This document shows, one piece after another, positions 17,502-26,603 of a stretch of 50,907 bases of DNA. The stretch lies in contig JAUNIE010000003.1 of assembly GCA_030523605.1 (NCBI GenBank), forward strand, positions 3,281 to 54,187, given 5' to 3'. The DNA comes from Clostridia bacterium. GTDB lineage: Bacteria; Bacillota; Clostridia; Oscillospirales; Acutalibacteraceae. How positions within the stretch are numbered: position 1 is the stretch's first letter; every line of letters starts with the position of its first letter. Below the pieces are notes generated by a model, which searched no databases, was not told the DNA's origin, and saw nothing but the letters and a program-made list of their open reading frames with translations. A program made the translations under genes and the position numbers.

Positions 17502-18290
17502 ATGAGGGATAAAATTTCAAGTAAATCGAACGCAAGCATAAAATACACAAAAAAACTTTTAAGTTCGGCATCGTTTAGAAAAAAGGAAAAATCATTTTTA
17601 CTCGAAGGTGTCAGACTTTGCGCAGACGCATTAAAAAGCGGTATAAAATTCAAAACAATATTTTATACTGAAAAGTGTAGAGAGAAATTTCCTGAAATTA
17701 TAAATTCTTTAATAGAAAAATCAGAGAATTCTTTTGAAACAACAGAAGAAATAATAAAGCTGATTTCAGATACCGATACTCCTCAAGGGATTGTGTGTAT
17801 TTGCGAAACGCCTTCAATAATCGGAAAAAATGGAGAATATTCGGATAAATTGGTAATGTTGGAAAACATACAAAATCCGTCAAATTTAGGTAGTATTTTT
17901 CGTACCTGCGATGCCCTCGGGGTTAAAAACGTGATAATTTCAGGTGACAGTTGTGATGTATATAACCCCAAGGTATTGCGTGGAAGTATGGGGGCTGTTT
18001 TTCGCCTAAACATAAAAATTTGCGATGATTTTAGAAGCCGGATTTCTGAATGTACGGAAAGCGGATATAAAGTTTATGCGACTGTCCCGTCAAATGATGC
18101 CGAAAAGCTTGGTATAGGTAGTTTGCTTAGCGGAAAAAGTGCGGTGGTTTTTGGAAACGAAGGCAATGGCATTACTCCCGAAACAATAGATTTGTGTACG
18201 CACAAATTGACTATACCGATGGCAAAAAACGCAGAATCTCTCAATGTTGCCGTGGCGGCGGGAATAGTAATCTGGGAGTTGATGAAGTAG
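17502..18290 (+). CDS. SpoU/TrmH family 2'-O-ribose RNA methyltransferase
   Basis: 262 aa. An N-terminal substrate-binding domain (about 1-100) begins SNASIKYTKKLL and includes SFLLEGVRLCADALKSG. The SPOUT domain has motif 1 NPSNLGSIFRTCDALGV, motif 2 AVVFGNEGNGI and motif 3 IPMAKNAESLNVAVAAGI, all diagnostic of SAM-dependent 2'-O methyltransferases with a trefoil knot. The target is most likely 23S rRNA (RlmB/YsgA-like), but the exact nucleotide is not deducible. It ends 13 bp before dprA. Confidence 0.9.
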   Translation: MRDKISSKSNASIKYTKKLLSSASFRKKEKSFLLEGVRLCADALKSGIKFKTIFYTEKCREKFPEIINSLIEKSENSFETTEEIIKLISDTDTPQGIVCICETPSIIGKNGEYSDKLVMLENIQNPSNLGSIFRTCDALGVKNVIISGDSCDVYNPKVLRGSMGAVFRLNIKICDDFRSRISECTESGYKVYATVPSNDAEKLGIGSLLSGKSAVVFGNEGNGITPETIDLCTHKLTIPMAKNAESLNVAVAAGIVIWELMK

Positions 18291-18303
18291 GGGAATAAAA
18301 ACT

Positions 18304-19506
18304 ATGAAAGAAAATATTATTTATTGGATTTGGCTTCAGCAAGCCTTAAAATATAAAAACCGAAAAATAAAACATATCATGGAATTTTATAAAGATATAG
18401 AACAGTTCTATATTGCGGGTGAAAAAGAGTGGCGTTTGCTGGGTATTTTTAGCGCTAAAGATATTGAAGGCTTGAAAAATACGACTCTTGAAGAGGCAAA
18501 GGCAGTACTTAAAAGATGTGAGCAATTAGGAGCACAAGCCGTAACGATTGATGATGAGCGTTTTCCGTATTTACTAAGGCAAATTGACGATCCACCGGCA
18601 GTTCTTTATGTGCGAGGTGATATAACTTGCCTTAGAGGCAGGTTGAGTGTGGCAATTGTGGGCACGAGGAAAGCTTCGGATTACGGATTTGATATGGCCG
18701 TAAAGATATCAAAAACGCTTGCGGAAAATGATATTGTTGTGGTTAGCGGAGGAGCAATAGGTATAGATTCGGCCGCACATGAAAGCGCCGTAAATGCCGG
18801 CGGGAAAACAGTTTGCGTGTTAGGCTGTGGATTGGGTGCTTCTTACCTTAATTCAAAAAGAGCCTTAAAACAAGATATAGTAGCAAAAGGCGGAGCTGTT
18901 GTTACAGAGTATGCTCCGGGCACGCCTGCAAGAGCGTGGACATTCCCGGCACGTAACAGAATAATTTCGGGGCTTTCCCATGGAACGGTTGTAGTGGAAG
19001 CAGGCGAAAAAAGCGGCTCTTTGATTACGGCAAACCTAGCTAATGAGCAAAATCGTGATGTTTTTGTAGTCGCTCCAAATAGTGGCCATATTGGTTTGAG
19101 CGGTAATGTCGCTCTGATAAACGATGGTGCGCAAGTTATAACTTCGGGAGGAGATATCCTGAATGAATATTCTTCGAATAGAATAATAAGCGATAATTAT
19201 GCGCTTAAAACGCCGGCAGTTTCAAAAAAGTGCTATGAATTAAAAAACACTGATTCAAATTACATTCCCGCAAAAAGCGACAAGACGAAAATCCAGGAAA
19301 AACTCGGTGAAGTTAAATTTGACGTCGAAAATTTAACCGAAGAAGAACGCAAAGTATATGAAGTTGTCGCAGAGGGCAGAGTGCAAGTTAATTCGATAGT
19401 GGAAAAAGTGAATTTGCCTGCATACAGGGTTTTGTCCGCTCTGACGACTTTGGAACTATTTGAACTTGTAAAATCGTATCCGGGAAAATATTATGAAGTT
19501 ATTTAA
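18304..19506 (+). CDS. dprA: DNA-processing protein DprA
   Basis: Loads RecA onto incoming single-stranded DNA during transformation. 400 aa. The Rossmann-like domain has VGTRKASDYG, VSGGAIGIDSAAHESAV and SGLSHGTVVVEAGEKSGSL. A C-terminal winged-helix domain of about 65 residues starts near TEEERKVYEVV. The neighbour order dprA-topA-trmFO is common in Firmicutes. No other competence gene is in the window. Confidence 0.95.
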   Translation: MKENIIYWIWLQQALKYKNRKIKHIMEFYKDIEQFYIAGEKEWRLLGIFSAKDIEGLKNTTLEEAKAVLKRCEQLGAQAVTIDDERFPYLLRQIDDPPAVLYVRGDITCLRGRLSVAIVGTRKASDYGFDMAVKISKTLAENDIVVVSGGAIGIDSAAHESAVNAGGKTVCVLGCGLGASYLNSKRALKQDIVAKGGAVVTEYAPGTPARAWTFPARNRIISGLSHGTVVVEAGEKSGSLITANLANEQNRDVFVVAPNSGHIGLSGNVALINDGAQVITSGGDILNEYSSNRIISDNYALKTPAVSKKCYELKNTDSNYIPAKSDKTKIQEKLGEVKFDVENLTEEERKVYEVVAEGRVQVNSIVEKVNLPAYRVLSALTTLELFELVKSYPGKYYEVI

Positions 19507-19590
19507 TTTAATGTATTTTTTATTTTTAGAATAGTATATAATGTCTTTTGACAAACTTTTGTTAAAAATCATTTTGGGACGGAAAATATT

Positions 19591-21669
19591 ATGAGTAATT
19601 TAGTAATAGTAGAATCACCGGCGAAAGCCAAAACAATAAAAAAATATCTCGGTAAAGGTTACGATGTCGTAGCTTCCATGGGTCATGTCAGGGATTTGCC
19701 CGAAAACAGACTCAGCGTTAATGTCAAGAAAGATTTCGAGCCAAAATATGCCATAATAAAAGGTAAAGAGGATTTGGTAGAAGACCTCAAAGAAAAAGCA
19801 AAGAAATCCGAAAAGATATTTCTCGCAACCGACCCGGATCGTGAGGGAGAGGCGATTTCGTGGCATTTGGCTTACATTTTAGGTATGGATTTAAATGAAA
19901 AAAACAGGATTACGTTTAATGAAATCACCAAAACAGGCGTAAGTAACGGAATAAAAGCGCCGAGAACAGTTGATTTAAAGCTTGTGGATGCCCAGCAGGC
20001 AAGGCGCATTTTGGATAGGCTCGTCGGTTATAAACTAAGTCCGTTTTTGTGCAAGAAAATATATAGAGGGCTTTCGGCAGGAAGAGTTCAATCCGTTGCA
20101 CTCAGAATAATTGTTGACAGGGAAGATGAAATTCGTAAATTTGTTCCGAAAGAGTACTGGACGATTGATGCATCATTCATTCCGAAAGGTTCAAGAAAAT
20201 CGTTTTCGGCATTATTTTACGGCGATGAAAGCGGAAAAATAGAAATAGAAAACGAAGAACAGGCGAGTAAAATTTTGTCGGATTTGGAAGGTGCTTCCTA
20301 TAAAATCATAAAACTGAAAAAAGGCAAACGTCATAGAAACCCACCGCCTCCATTTACGACTTCCACGCTCCAACAAGAAGCATCAAGAAGGCTTGGATTC
20401 CCCGCAAAACGCACTATGAAAGTGGCGCAGGAACTCTATGAAGGTATTGACGTTGCCGGTATGGGCGCAGTAGGACTTATAACATACATGAGAACGGACT
20501 CACTTAGGATTTCGGACGATGCAATAAAAGAAGCCCGTGAATATATCGAAAAATCTTGGGGAAATAAGTATATACCCAAAGAACCACGCCATTTTAAAAC
20601 GAAATCAAACGCTCAGGACGGACACGAAGCCATAAGGCCCACAATGCCGAACTTAAATCCGGATAATATAAAAGAAAGTCTGAGTTCAGATCAGTATAAG
20701 CTTTATAAACTCATTTGGCAGAGATTTATTGCTTGTCAGATGTCTGAGTGTCTTCAAGATACGACTCAAGCACAAATCGGTGCAGGGAAATATATTTTCA
20801 AAGCCTCGGGATATACCGTAAAGTTTGATGGTTACACAGTGCTTTATACCGAAAGCAAAGATGAAAACGACGAAAAAGCCAAAGCGCTCCCCGAACTCAA
20901 AGAAAACATGGATTTAAAGCTTAAATCTATGGACTCGAATCAGCATTTCACAGAGCCGCCGGCAAGATATTCGGAGGCATCATTAATTAAAGCCCTGGAA
21001 GAAGACGGAATAGGCAGACCGTCAACGTACGCCTCGATAATCTCGACAATTCTGTCAAGGCAGTATGTAATTCGTGAAGCAAAGGTGCTAAAGCCCACAG
21101 AACTTGGTGAAGTAATAACGGCGCTTATGAAGGAAAGATTTCCAAAAATTGTAAATTTGAAGTTTACTGCTCAAATGGAGAGTAATCTGGACGCCGTCGA
21201 AGAAGGCAAAAACGATTGGGTTGCAACGCTCCATGAATTTTACGATGATTTTTCGAAAACCCTCGAAAAAGCAAAAGAAGAAATGGGCGATACAAAAATC
21301 ACTTTAAAGCAAGATGAAACCGATGAAATATGCGATAAATGCGGCAAGCCTATGGTGGTAAAACACGGGCGATACGGAGCGTTTATTGCTTGTTCGGGTT
21401 ACCCTGAATGCAAGAATATAAAGAAGAAGCTTAATACAATCGGTGTAAAATGTCCAAAATGTGGCGGAGAAGTCATTTCACGCAAGAGTAAGCGTGGAAC
21501 GATATTTTACGGCTGCGGTAATTATCCGGAATGTGATTATATTTCCTGGGACGAACCCACAAATGAGAAATGCCCGAACTGCGGTGAAACACTTCTAAAA
21601 AAGAAAAGAAAAAAACTTACATTATACTGTCCTGCAGAAGGTTGCGGATATGAAAAAACGAGTGAGTAG
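19591..21669 (+). CDS. topA: DNA topoisomerase I
   Basis: Type IA topoisomerase relaxing negative supercoils. 692 aa. The TOPRIM domain is N-terminal (LVIVESPAKAKTIKKYLG; acidic DPDREGEA at 81-88). The active-site Tyr299 is in LITYMRTDSLRIS. Three C-terminal four-Cys zinc ribbons start at CDKCGKPM, CPKCGGEV and CPNCGETL; the last has the looser CPAEGC pair. Length and domain order are normal. It ends 3 bp before trmFO. Confidence 0.97.
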   Translation: MSNLVIVESPAKAKTIKKYLGKGYDVVASMGHVRDLPENRLSVNVKKDFEPKYAIIKGKEDLVEDLKEKAKKSEKIFLATDPDREGEAISWHLAYILGMDLNEKNRITFNEITKTGVSNGIKAPRTVDLKLVDAQQARRILDRLVGYKLSPFLCKKIYRGLSAGRVQSVALRIIVDREDEIRKFVPKEYWTIDASFIPKGSRKSFSALFYGDESGKIEIENEEQASKILSDLEGASYKIIKLKKGKRHRNPPPPFTTSTLQQEASRRLGFPAKRTMKVAQELYEGIDVAGMGAVGLITYMRTDSLRISDDAIKEAREYIEKSWGNKYIPKEPRHFKTKSNAQDGHEAIRPTMPNLNPDNIKESLSSDQYKLYKLIWQRFIACQMSECLQDTTQAQIGAGKYIFKASGYTVKFDGYTVLYTESKDENDEKAKALPELKENMDLKLKSMDSNQHFTEPPARYSEASLIKALEEDGIGRPSTYASIISTILSRQYVIREAKVLKPTELGEVITALMKERFPKIVNLKFTAQMESNLDAVEEGKNDWVATLHEFYDDFSKTLEKAKEEMGDTKITLKQDETDEICDKCGKPMVVKHGRYGAFIACSGYPECKNIKKKLNTIGVKCPKCGGEVISRKSKRGTIFYGCGNYPECDYISWDEPTNEKCPNCGETLLKKKRKKLTLYCPAEGCGYEKTSE

Positions 21670-21672
21670 AAT

Positions 21673-22986
21673 ATGAGTAATAATGAAATTAACGTAATAG
21701 GCGCCGGACTTGCGGGCTGTGAGGCAGCGTGGCAGATAGCAGAGCGAGGAATAAAAGTCAACCTCTATGATATGAAACCAAAAAAGTTTTCACCGGCGCA
21801 TAAAAGTGAGAATTTGTGCGAACTAGTTTGTTCGAATTCATTTAAAGCTGAGCGTATAGACAGCGCTGCGGGACTTCTTAAGGAAGAGCTTCGAAAAATG
21901 AATTCGCTTGTTGTGAGTTGCGCCGATAAGTGTAAGGTGCCCGCCGGCGGTGCGCTAGCAGTTGACAGAGATAAATTTTCGGGTATGGTTACCGACAAAA
22001 TAAAGAATCACAAAAATATCAATTTTATATCGGAAGAAATTTCAGATTTACCGGAAGGTATCACGATTATTGCCACGGGTCCGCTCACTTCCGAATCACT
22101 CTCGGGCAAAATAAGCAAAATCTGCGGTGAAAAGCTAAGCTTTTTTGACGCTGCGGCGCCGATAATTTCGTCGGAGAGCATAGATATGAACCATGCATTT
22201 TTTGCTTCAAGATACGGTAAAGGTGACGGTAAAGATTACTTGAATTGTCCTCTTACGGAGGAAGAATATACAGAATTTTATAATAATTTGATATTGGCGG
22301 AAAGGGCTCCGCTGCATGACGTAGATGTTTCCAATCCGAAAGTTTATGAGGGCTGTATTCCGGTGGAAGTCATGGCTCAGAGGGGATTTGATACACTTAG
22401 GTACGGCCCCATGAAACCCGTCGGACTGCGTGACCCAAAAGAACCTGAAAAAAGGCCTTTTGCCATAGTACAACTAAGGAAAGAAAATTTAGACGGCACA
22501 ATGTACAATATGGTAGGATTTCAGACAAACTTAAAATTCCCCGAGCAGCGACGAGTTTTTGGAATGATTCCTGCGCTCAAAAACGCCGATTTTATTAGGT
22601 ATGGTGTTATGCACCGTAATACATTTATAAATTCGCCAAAAATTTTAAATCCCGATTATAGTATGCGAGATGATACGAACATTTTCTTTGCGGGGCAAAT
22701 AACAGGCGTCGAGGGATATATGGAATCGGTTTCTTCGGGGCTGGTTGCCGGTATCAATGCAGCTTTAAGGCGTACAGGTAAAGGCGAATGCGTATTTCCA
22801 AAATTCACGATGATTGGCGCACTTGCCAACTACGCTGCGAATTCGGAGTCTGAAGATTTTCAGCCGATGGGAGCAAATTTTGGCATACTACCGCCACTCG
22901 ATGAGCTTATCAAAGATAAGAAAATGAGGTATAATGAATTTGCGAAAAGATCTTTAATGTACTTTGAGGATAGATTTTCAAAATAA
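21673..22986 (+). CDS. trmFO: Methylenetetrahydrofolate-tRNA-(uracil-5-)-methyltransferase TrmFO
   Basis: Flavin-dependent enzyme making m5U54 in the tRNA T-loop using methylene-THF. 437 aa. N-terminal FAD-binding GAGLAGCEAAWQIAERG, then SENLCELVCSNSFKAE with the conserved Cys, and C-terminal FAGQITGVEGYMESVSSGL. The 3-bp gap from topA points to one transcript. Confidence 0.96.
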   Translation: MSNNEINVIGAGLAGCEAAWQIAERGIKVNLYDMKPKKFSPAHKSENLCELVCSNSFKAERIDSAAGLLKEELRKMNSLVVSCADKCKVPAGGALAVDRDKFSGMVTDKIKNHKNINFISEEISDLPEGITIIATGPLTSESLSGKISKICGEKLSFFDAAAPIISSESIDMNHAFFASRYGKGDGKDYLNCPLTEEEYTEFYNNLILAERAPLHDVDVSNPKVYEGCIPVEVMAQRGFDTLRYGPMKPVGLRDPKEPEKRPFAIVQLRKENLDGTMYNMVGFQTNLKFPEQRRVFGMIPALKNADFIRYGVMHRNTFINSPKILNPDYSMRDDTNIFFAGQITGVEGYMESVSSGLVAGINAALRRTGKGECVFPKFTMIGALANYAANSESEDFQPMGANFGILPPLDELIKDKKMRYNEFAKRSLMYFEDRFSK

Positions 22987-23010
22987 AATTTCATATAAAA
23001 GGTGATAAAA

Positions 23011-24024
23011 TTGAAGATAATAGTAGATGCTTTCGGAGGAGATAACGCACCGCTCGAAATTATGAAAGGTGCGGAAATAGCAGTGCGTGAACTCGGCTAT
23101 GAAATGATTCTTGTCGGCAATCAGGAAGTAATAGAAAAAGTCGCGGCAGAAAATAGTATTTCGCTGGACGGCATGGAAGTAGTGCACGCAGACGATGTAA
23201 TTACTATGGAAGATGCCCCGACGAGCATAATGAAATCTAAAAAAGAGTCCTCAATGGCGAAAGGTCTGAGACTTCTAAAAGAAGGCAAAGGTGATGCATT
23301 TGTTTCTGCGGGAAATAGCGGAGCTCTTGCCGTGGGAGCCACTTTGATAGTAAGACGTATACAAGGGGTAAAAAGATGTGCATTTGCGCCTGTTATACCG
23401 AAAGATAAAGGCTATTTTATGCTTATGGACAGCGGCGCAAATGTTGAGTGCAGACCTGAAATGCTAAGACAGTTCGGCGTAATGGGTTCAATATATATGA
23501 AAAACGTTATGACGGTTCATAATCCTCGAGTGGGGCTTGCAAATATAGGAGTGGAGCCGACGAAAGGCACGGAGCTTTATCAGGAGGCATATAAGCTTTT
23601 AAAAGCGAGCAATCTCAATTTTGTGGGGAATGTCGAAGCTCGTGAAATTCCGCTTGATGGCGCAGACGTTATAGTGGCGGACGGATTCACGGGAAATATT
23701 ATCATTAAATTTTACGAAGGAATGGCGAAAGCACTTTTTGGTAAGTTCAAAGAAGTGCTTATGAAAAATGCTAAGACAAAAATCGCCGCAATGATGATAA
23801 AACCCGAGCTTAAGGCGCTCAAAAAGCAATCGGATTATAAAGAGTACGGAGGCGCCCCGCTGATAGGAATTTCGAAACCCGTGTTTAAAGCTCACGGCAG
23901 TGCGGACGCAAAGACATTTAAAAATGCGGTACGTTTGGCGGGAGAATACGTAAAACGTAATGTTGTGGAACTCATCACGAGCGAGATAAAATCTGAAAAG
24001 GACAGCGAGGAAGAAGATAATTAA
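23011..24024 (+). CDS. plsX: Phosphate acyltransferase PlsX
   Basis: Makes acyl-phosphate from acyl-ACP, the first step of phospholipid synthesis in Firmicutes. 337 aa from TTG at 23011, which is spaced properly from AAAGGTG and begins with the typical KIIVDAFGGDNAP; the GTG at 23002 is part of the ribosome binding site. Other landmarks are SAGNSGALAVGATLIVRRI, MLMDSGANVECRPE and VADGFTGNIIIKFYEG. The fab and acpP genes that often follow plsX are absent; rnc follows after 27 bp. Confidence 0.95.
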   Translation: MKIIVDAFGGDNAPLEIMKGAEIAVRELGYEMILVGNQEVIEKVAAENSISLDGMEVVHADDVITMEDAPTSIMKSKKESSMAKGLRLLKEGKGDAFVSAGNSGALAVGATLIVRRIQGVKRCAFAPVIPKDKGYFMLMDSGANVECRPEMLRQFGVMGSIYMKNVMTVHNPRVGLANIGVEPTKGTELYQEAYKLLKASNLNFVGNVEAREIPLDGADVIVADGFTGNIIIKFYEGMAKALFGKFKEVLMKNAKTKIAAMMIKPELKALKKQSDYKEYGGAPLIGISKPVFKAHGSADAKTFKNAVRLAGEYVKRNVVELITSEIKSEKDSEEEDN

Positions 24025-24051
24025 CAGCTAAAAAGGTGAGGGGGAGTTAGT

Positions 24052-24726
24052 ATGGACGAACTGGAAAAGACTATCGGATATAAATTTAAGGATAGAAAGC
24101 TTCTTAAGATTGCCTTGACGCATTCTTCATACGCCAATGAATGCGGAGGAAGGATTCATAGTTATGAGCGGTTTGAGTTTTTGGGAGATTCCGTTCTCGG
24201 ACTTATAACATCGGATTATATTTTTAAGAATTGTCCGAGTTTACCCGAGGGTGAACTTACAAAACTAAGGTCGGCGTTAGTATGTGAAAGGCAACTTTTT
24301 GAATTTGCGAAAAATTTGGAACTGCATAAGTATATTAAGCTGAGCCGAGGAGAAAGACATTCGGGCGGAGAAAACAGACCGTCAATTCTTGCTGACGTAT
24401 TCGAGGCGATATGTGCGGCGATATATTTAGATTCGGGTATGGAAGAGGTACGCAAATTTGTACTTTCGAATATAGTGCCGGCGATTAATCACCCAAAAAC
24501 CGTTGTCATGAAAGACTATAAAACGCATCTTCAAGAAATCATACAGAAAAACCCCGAAGAAACAATAGAGTATGTGCTCGTTGGGGAGAGCGGTCCTGAC
24601 CACGATAAAAGGTTTACTATCGAGGCGAAGATAAACAATAATGTTGTCGGGCGAGGGACGGGAAGGAGTAAGAAACAGGCGGAGCAGCAGGCCGCAAAGC
24701 AGACACTTGAGCTAATGGGTTATTAA
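24052..24726 (+). CDS. rnc: Ribonuclease III
   Basis: Cleaves double-stranded RNA in rRNA and mRNA maturation. 224 aa. The catalytic signature ERFEFLGDSVLGLITSDYI has the metal-binding Glu and Asp; the second acidic cluster is in ILADVFEAICAAIYLDSG. A double-stranded-RNA-binding domain follows (about 152-221), ending RSKKQAEQQAAKQTLELM. ftsY starts 22 bp downstream; the smc gene common between them is missing. Confidence 0.97.
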   Translation: MDELEKTIGYKFKDRKLLKIALTHSSYANECGGRIHSYERFEFLGDSVLGLITSDYIFKNCPSLPEGELTKLRSALVCERQLFEFAKNLELHKYIKLSRGERHSGGENRPSILADVFEAICAAIYLDSGMEEVRKFVLSNIVPAINHPKTVVMKDYKTHLQEIIQKNPEETIEYVLVGESGPDHDKRFTIEAKINNNVVGRGTGRSKKQAEQQAAKQTLELMGY

Positions 24727-24748
24727 TTACTAAAGGGAGGTATGAGTA

Positions 24749-25675
24749 TTGGGATTTTTTGATAAGATAAAAGAGGGACTGCAAAAGACAAAAGAAAATA
24801 TAACGCAAAAAGTTGAGCTGGTAATAAATTCGTTTACAAAAATAGACGAAGAATTTTTTGAAGAGCTCGAAGAAATTTTGATTTCGTGTGATATCGGGGC
24901 GACGACTTCCGAGGATTTGTGTAATAAACTCCGTGAAGAGGTAAAGAAACATGGGTTTACGGACCCAAAAGATATAAAGCGGGCGCTGAAGAGTATTATT
25001 GCAGAAATGCTTGGCGGAGACAACGAATTAAAACTCGAAACAAAACCTTCCGTGATACTTGTTTTGGGAGTAAACGGAGTAGGTAAAACGACGACAATCG
25101 GCAAACTTGCAAATAAATTTACGCAGGCGGGTAAAAAAGTATTACTTGCGGCAGCAGATACATTTAGGGCTGCTGCTGCTGAGCAACTGACTATATGGGC
25201 AGAAAGAGCAAACAGCCCGATAGTAAAGCAGCCCGAAGGTTCAGACCCCGCAGCGGTAGTTTTTGATGCGATATCTTCGGCAAAAGCAAAAGGCATGGAT
25301 ATTGTTATTTGCGATACGGCAGGAAGACTTCATAATAAGAAAAATTTAATGGGAGAGCTTGAGAAGATTAACCGTATAATTGACCGCGAACTGACGAATG
25401 CGTCAAAAGAAATTTTGCTTGTTTTGGACGCTTCAACTGGTCAGAACGGGCTTAATCAAGCGGAAGAATTCCAAAAAATCTTGGACTTAACAGGTATAGT
25501 GCTGACTAAACTTGATGGTACGGCGCACGGAGGAATCGTGCTTTCGATAAAGAATAAACTGGGTATACCTGTTAAATATATCGGCGTCGGCGAAGGTATA
25601 GACGATTTACAAAAATTTAATGCGGAGGAGTTTGCGGAGGCATTATTTGACTCTGATGATGAAACAGAAGAATGA
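24749..25675 (+). CDS. ftsY: Signal recognition particle receptor FtsY
   Basis: GTPase that docks SRP-ribosome complexes at the membrane. 308 aa from a TTG start behind AAGGGAGG. The NG domain is nearly the whole protein (N domain about 5-90) with no long acidic A domain, as in other Firmicutes. G motifs: GVNGVGKTTTIGKLA, ADTFRAAAAEQL, CDTAGRLH and LTKLDGTAHGG. Its stop overlaps the yqeK start by 4 bp. Confidence 0.97.
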   Translation: MGFFDKIKEGLQKTKENITQKVELVINSFTKIDEEFFEELEEILISCDIGATTSEDLCNKLREEVKKHGFTDPKDIKRALKSIIAEMLGGDNELKLETKPSVILVLGVNGVGKTTTIGKLANKFTQAGKKVLLAAADTFRAAAAEQLTIWAERANSPIVKQPEGSDPAAVVFDAISSAKAKGMDIVICDTAGRLHNKKNLMGELEKINRIIDRELTNASKEILLVLDASTGQNGLNQAEEFQKILDLTGIVLTKLDGTAHGGIVLSIKNKLGIPVKYIGVGEGIDDLQKFNAEEFAEALFDSDDETEE

Positions 25676-26247
25676 TTGATTACGATATTTGCAAAGAAAA
25701 ATTAAAAAGTATTCTTAGCGAAAAAAGATTTATTCATAGTGTAAATGTAAGTAGAGCCGCGGAAAAATTAGCAGTGCGCTATGGAACAGACGCAGAAAAA
25801 GCAAAGATAGCCGGGCTACTTCACGATGTGTGTAAGGAGATGGACGAAAAAACTCTCAGCGAACTTTTAAGTGAGGCGAAACCTGAACTTTTTAACGCAT
25901 TCAAAAAATTTCCGTTTAAACTTTATCATGGCCCTGTGGCTACGGTTTATCTGAAAAAAGAATTTGGTATAGATGATGAAGAAATTTTAAATAGTATTTG
26001 TTTCCATACAACGGGGCATAAGAATATGACAGTTATGGAAGAAATAATTTTTGTTGCAGACGATATTTCAGACGAAAGACCATTTGATAATCTAAAAGAA
26101 TTACAAGCGTTGTCATTGGAGAATATAAACTTGGTGGCAATACAAAAATGCACGTGGGCAATACAAAAATGCCTAAACAAGAGGATTACTATACACCCTT
26201 ATACTGTGGAAACGTACAATGATATGATAGAAAAGGAAGGCAACTAA
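25672..26247 (+). CDS. yqeK: YqeK-type HD domain nucleotide hydrolase
   Basis: 191 aa. The HD motif GLLHDVCKEM and the preceding HSVNVSRAAEKLAVRYG identify the YqeK family, which hydrolyses diadenosine tetraphosphate symmetrically. GPVATVYLKKEFGIDDEEIL and ICFHTTGHKNMT are family-specific. It is coupled to ftsY by a 4-bp overlap and lies 1 bp before rsfS; the usual partner nadD is absent upstream. Confidence 0.9.
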   Translation: MIDYDICKEKLKSILSEKRFIHSVNVSRAAEKLAVRYGTDAEKAKIAGLLHDVCKEMDEKTLSELLSEAKPELFNAFKKFPFKLYHGPVATVYLKKEFGIDDEEILNSICFHTTGHKNMTVMEEIIFVADDISDERPFDNLKELQALSLENINLVAIQKCTWAIQKCLNKRITIHPYTVETYNDMIEKEGN

Positions 26248-26248
26248 T

Positions 26249-26566
26249 ATGACGGCAGAAGAAAAAGCAAATAAAATAAAAGAGATTCTGGATAATAAAA
26301 AAGCAGAGAGAATAGATATAATTCCGCTGAAAGGCAAAACTCCGATCGCAGAGTATTTTGTAATTGCGAGCGGGACCAGTAGTACGCACATAAATTCTCT
26401 TGCGGGCGAGGTTGAAGAAAAGATGGCGGAAATGTCTGTCAGCCCTCTGCATCAAGAGGGCGAGAACGGTAGCACATGGAAGTTACTTGATTATGGCGAT
26501 GTTATCGTGCATATTTTTTCGGAAGAATCGAGGAATTCATATAAACTCGAAGAACTGTGGAAATAG
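26249..26566 (+). CDS. rsfS: Ribosomal silencing factor RsfS
   Basis: 105 aa. Binds L14 on the 50S subunit and blocks joining of 30S under starvation. Family features: IDIIPLKGKTPIAEYFVIASGTS, HQEGENGSTWKLLDYGDVIVHIF and SYKLEELW at the C-terminus. The yqeK-rsfS order is conserved in Firmicutes. Confidence 0.95.
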   Translation: MTAEEKANKIKEILDNKKAERIDIIPLKGKTPIAEYFVIASGTSSTHINSLAGEVEEKMAEMSVSPLHQEGENGSTWKLLDYGDVIVHIFSEESRNSYKLEELWK

Positions 26567-26603
26567 AGTAACGCATCAGATATAAGAAGAGAGGAGATTT
26601 ATA

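Noticed and set aside
26567..26603. T-box riboswitch before leuS
   Set aside because: Only 37 bp separate rsfS and leuS, too little for a T-box leader, and no specifier or T-box sequence is seen.
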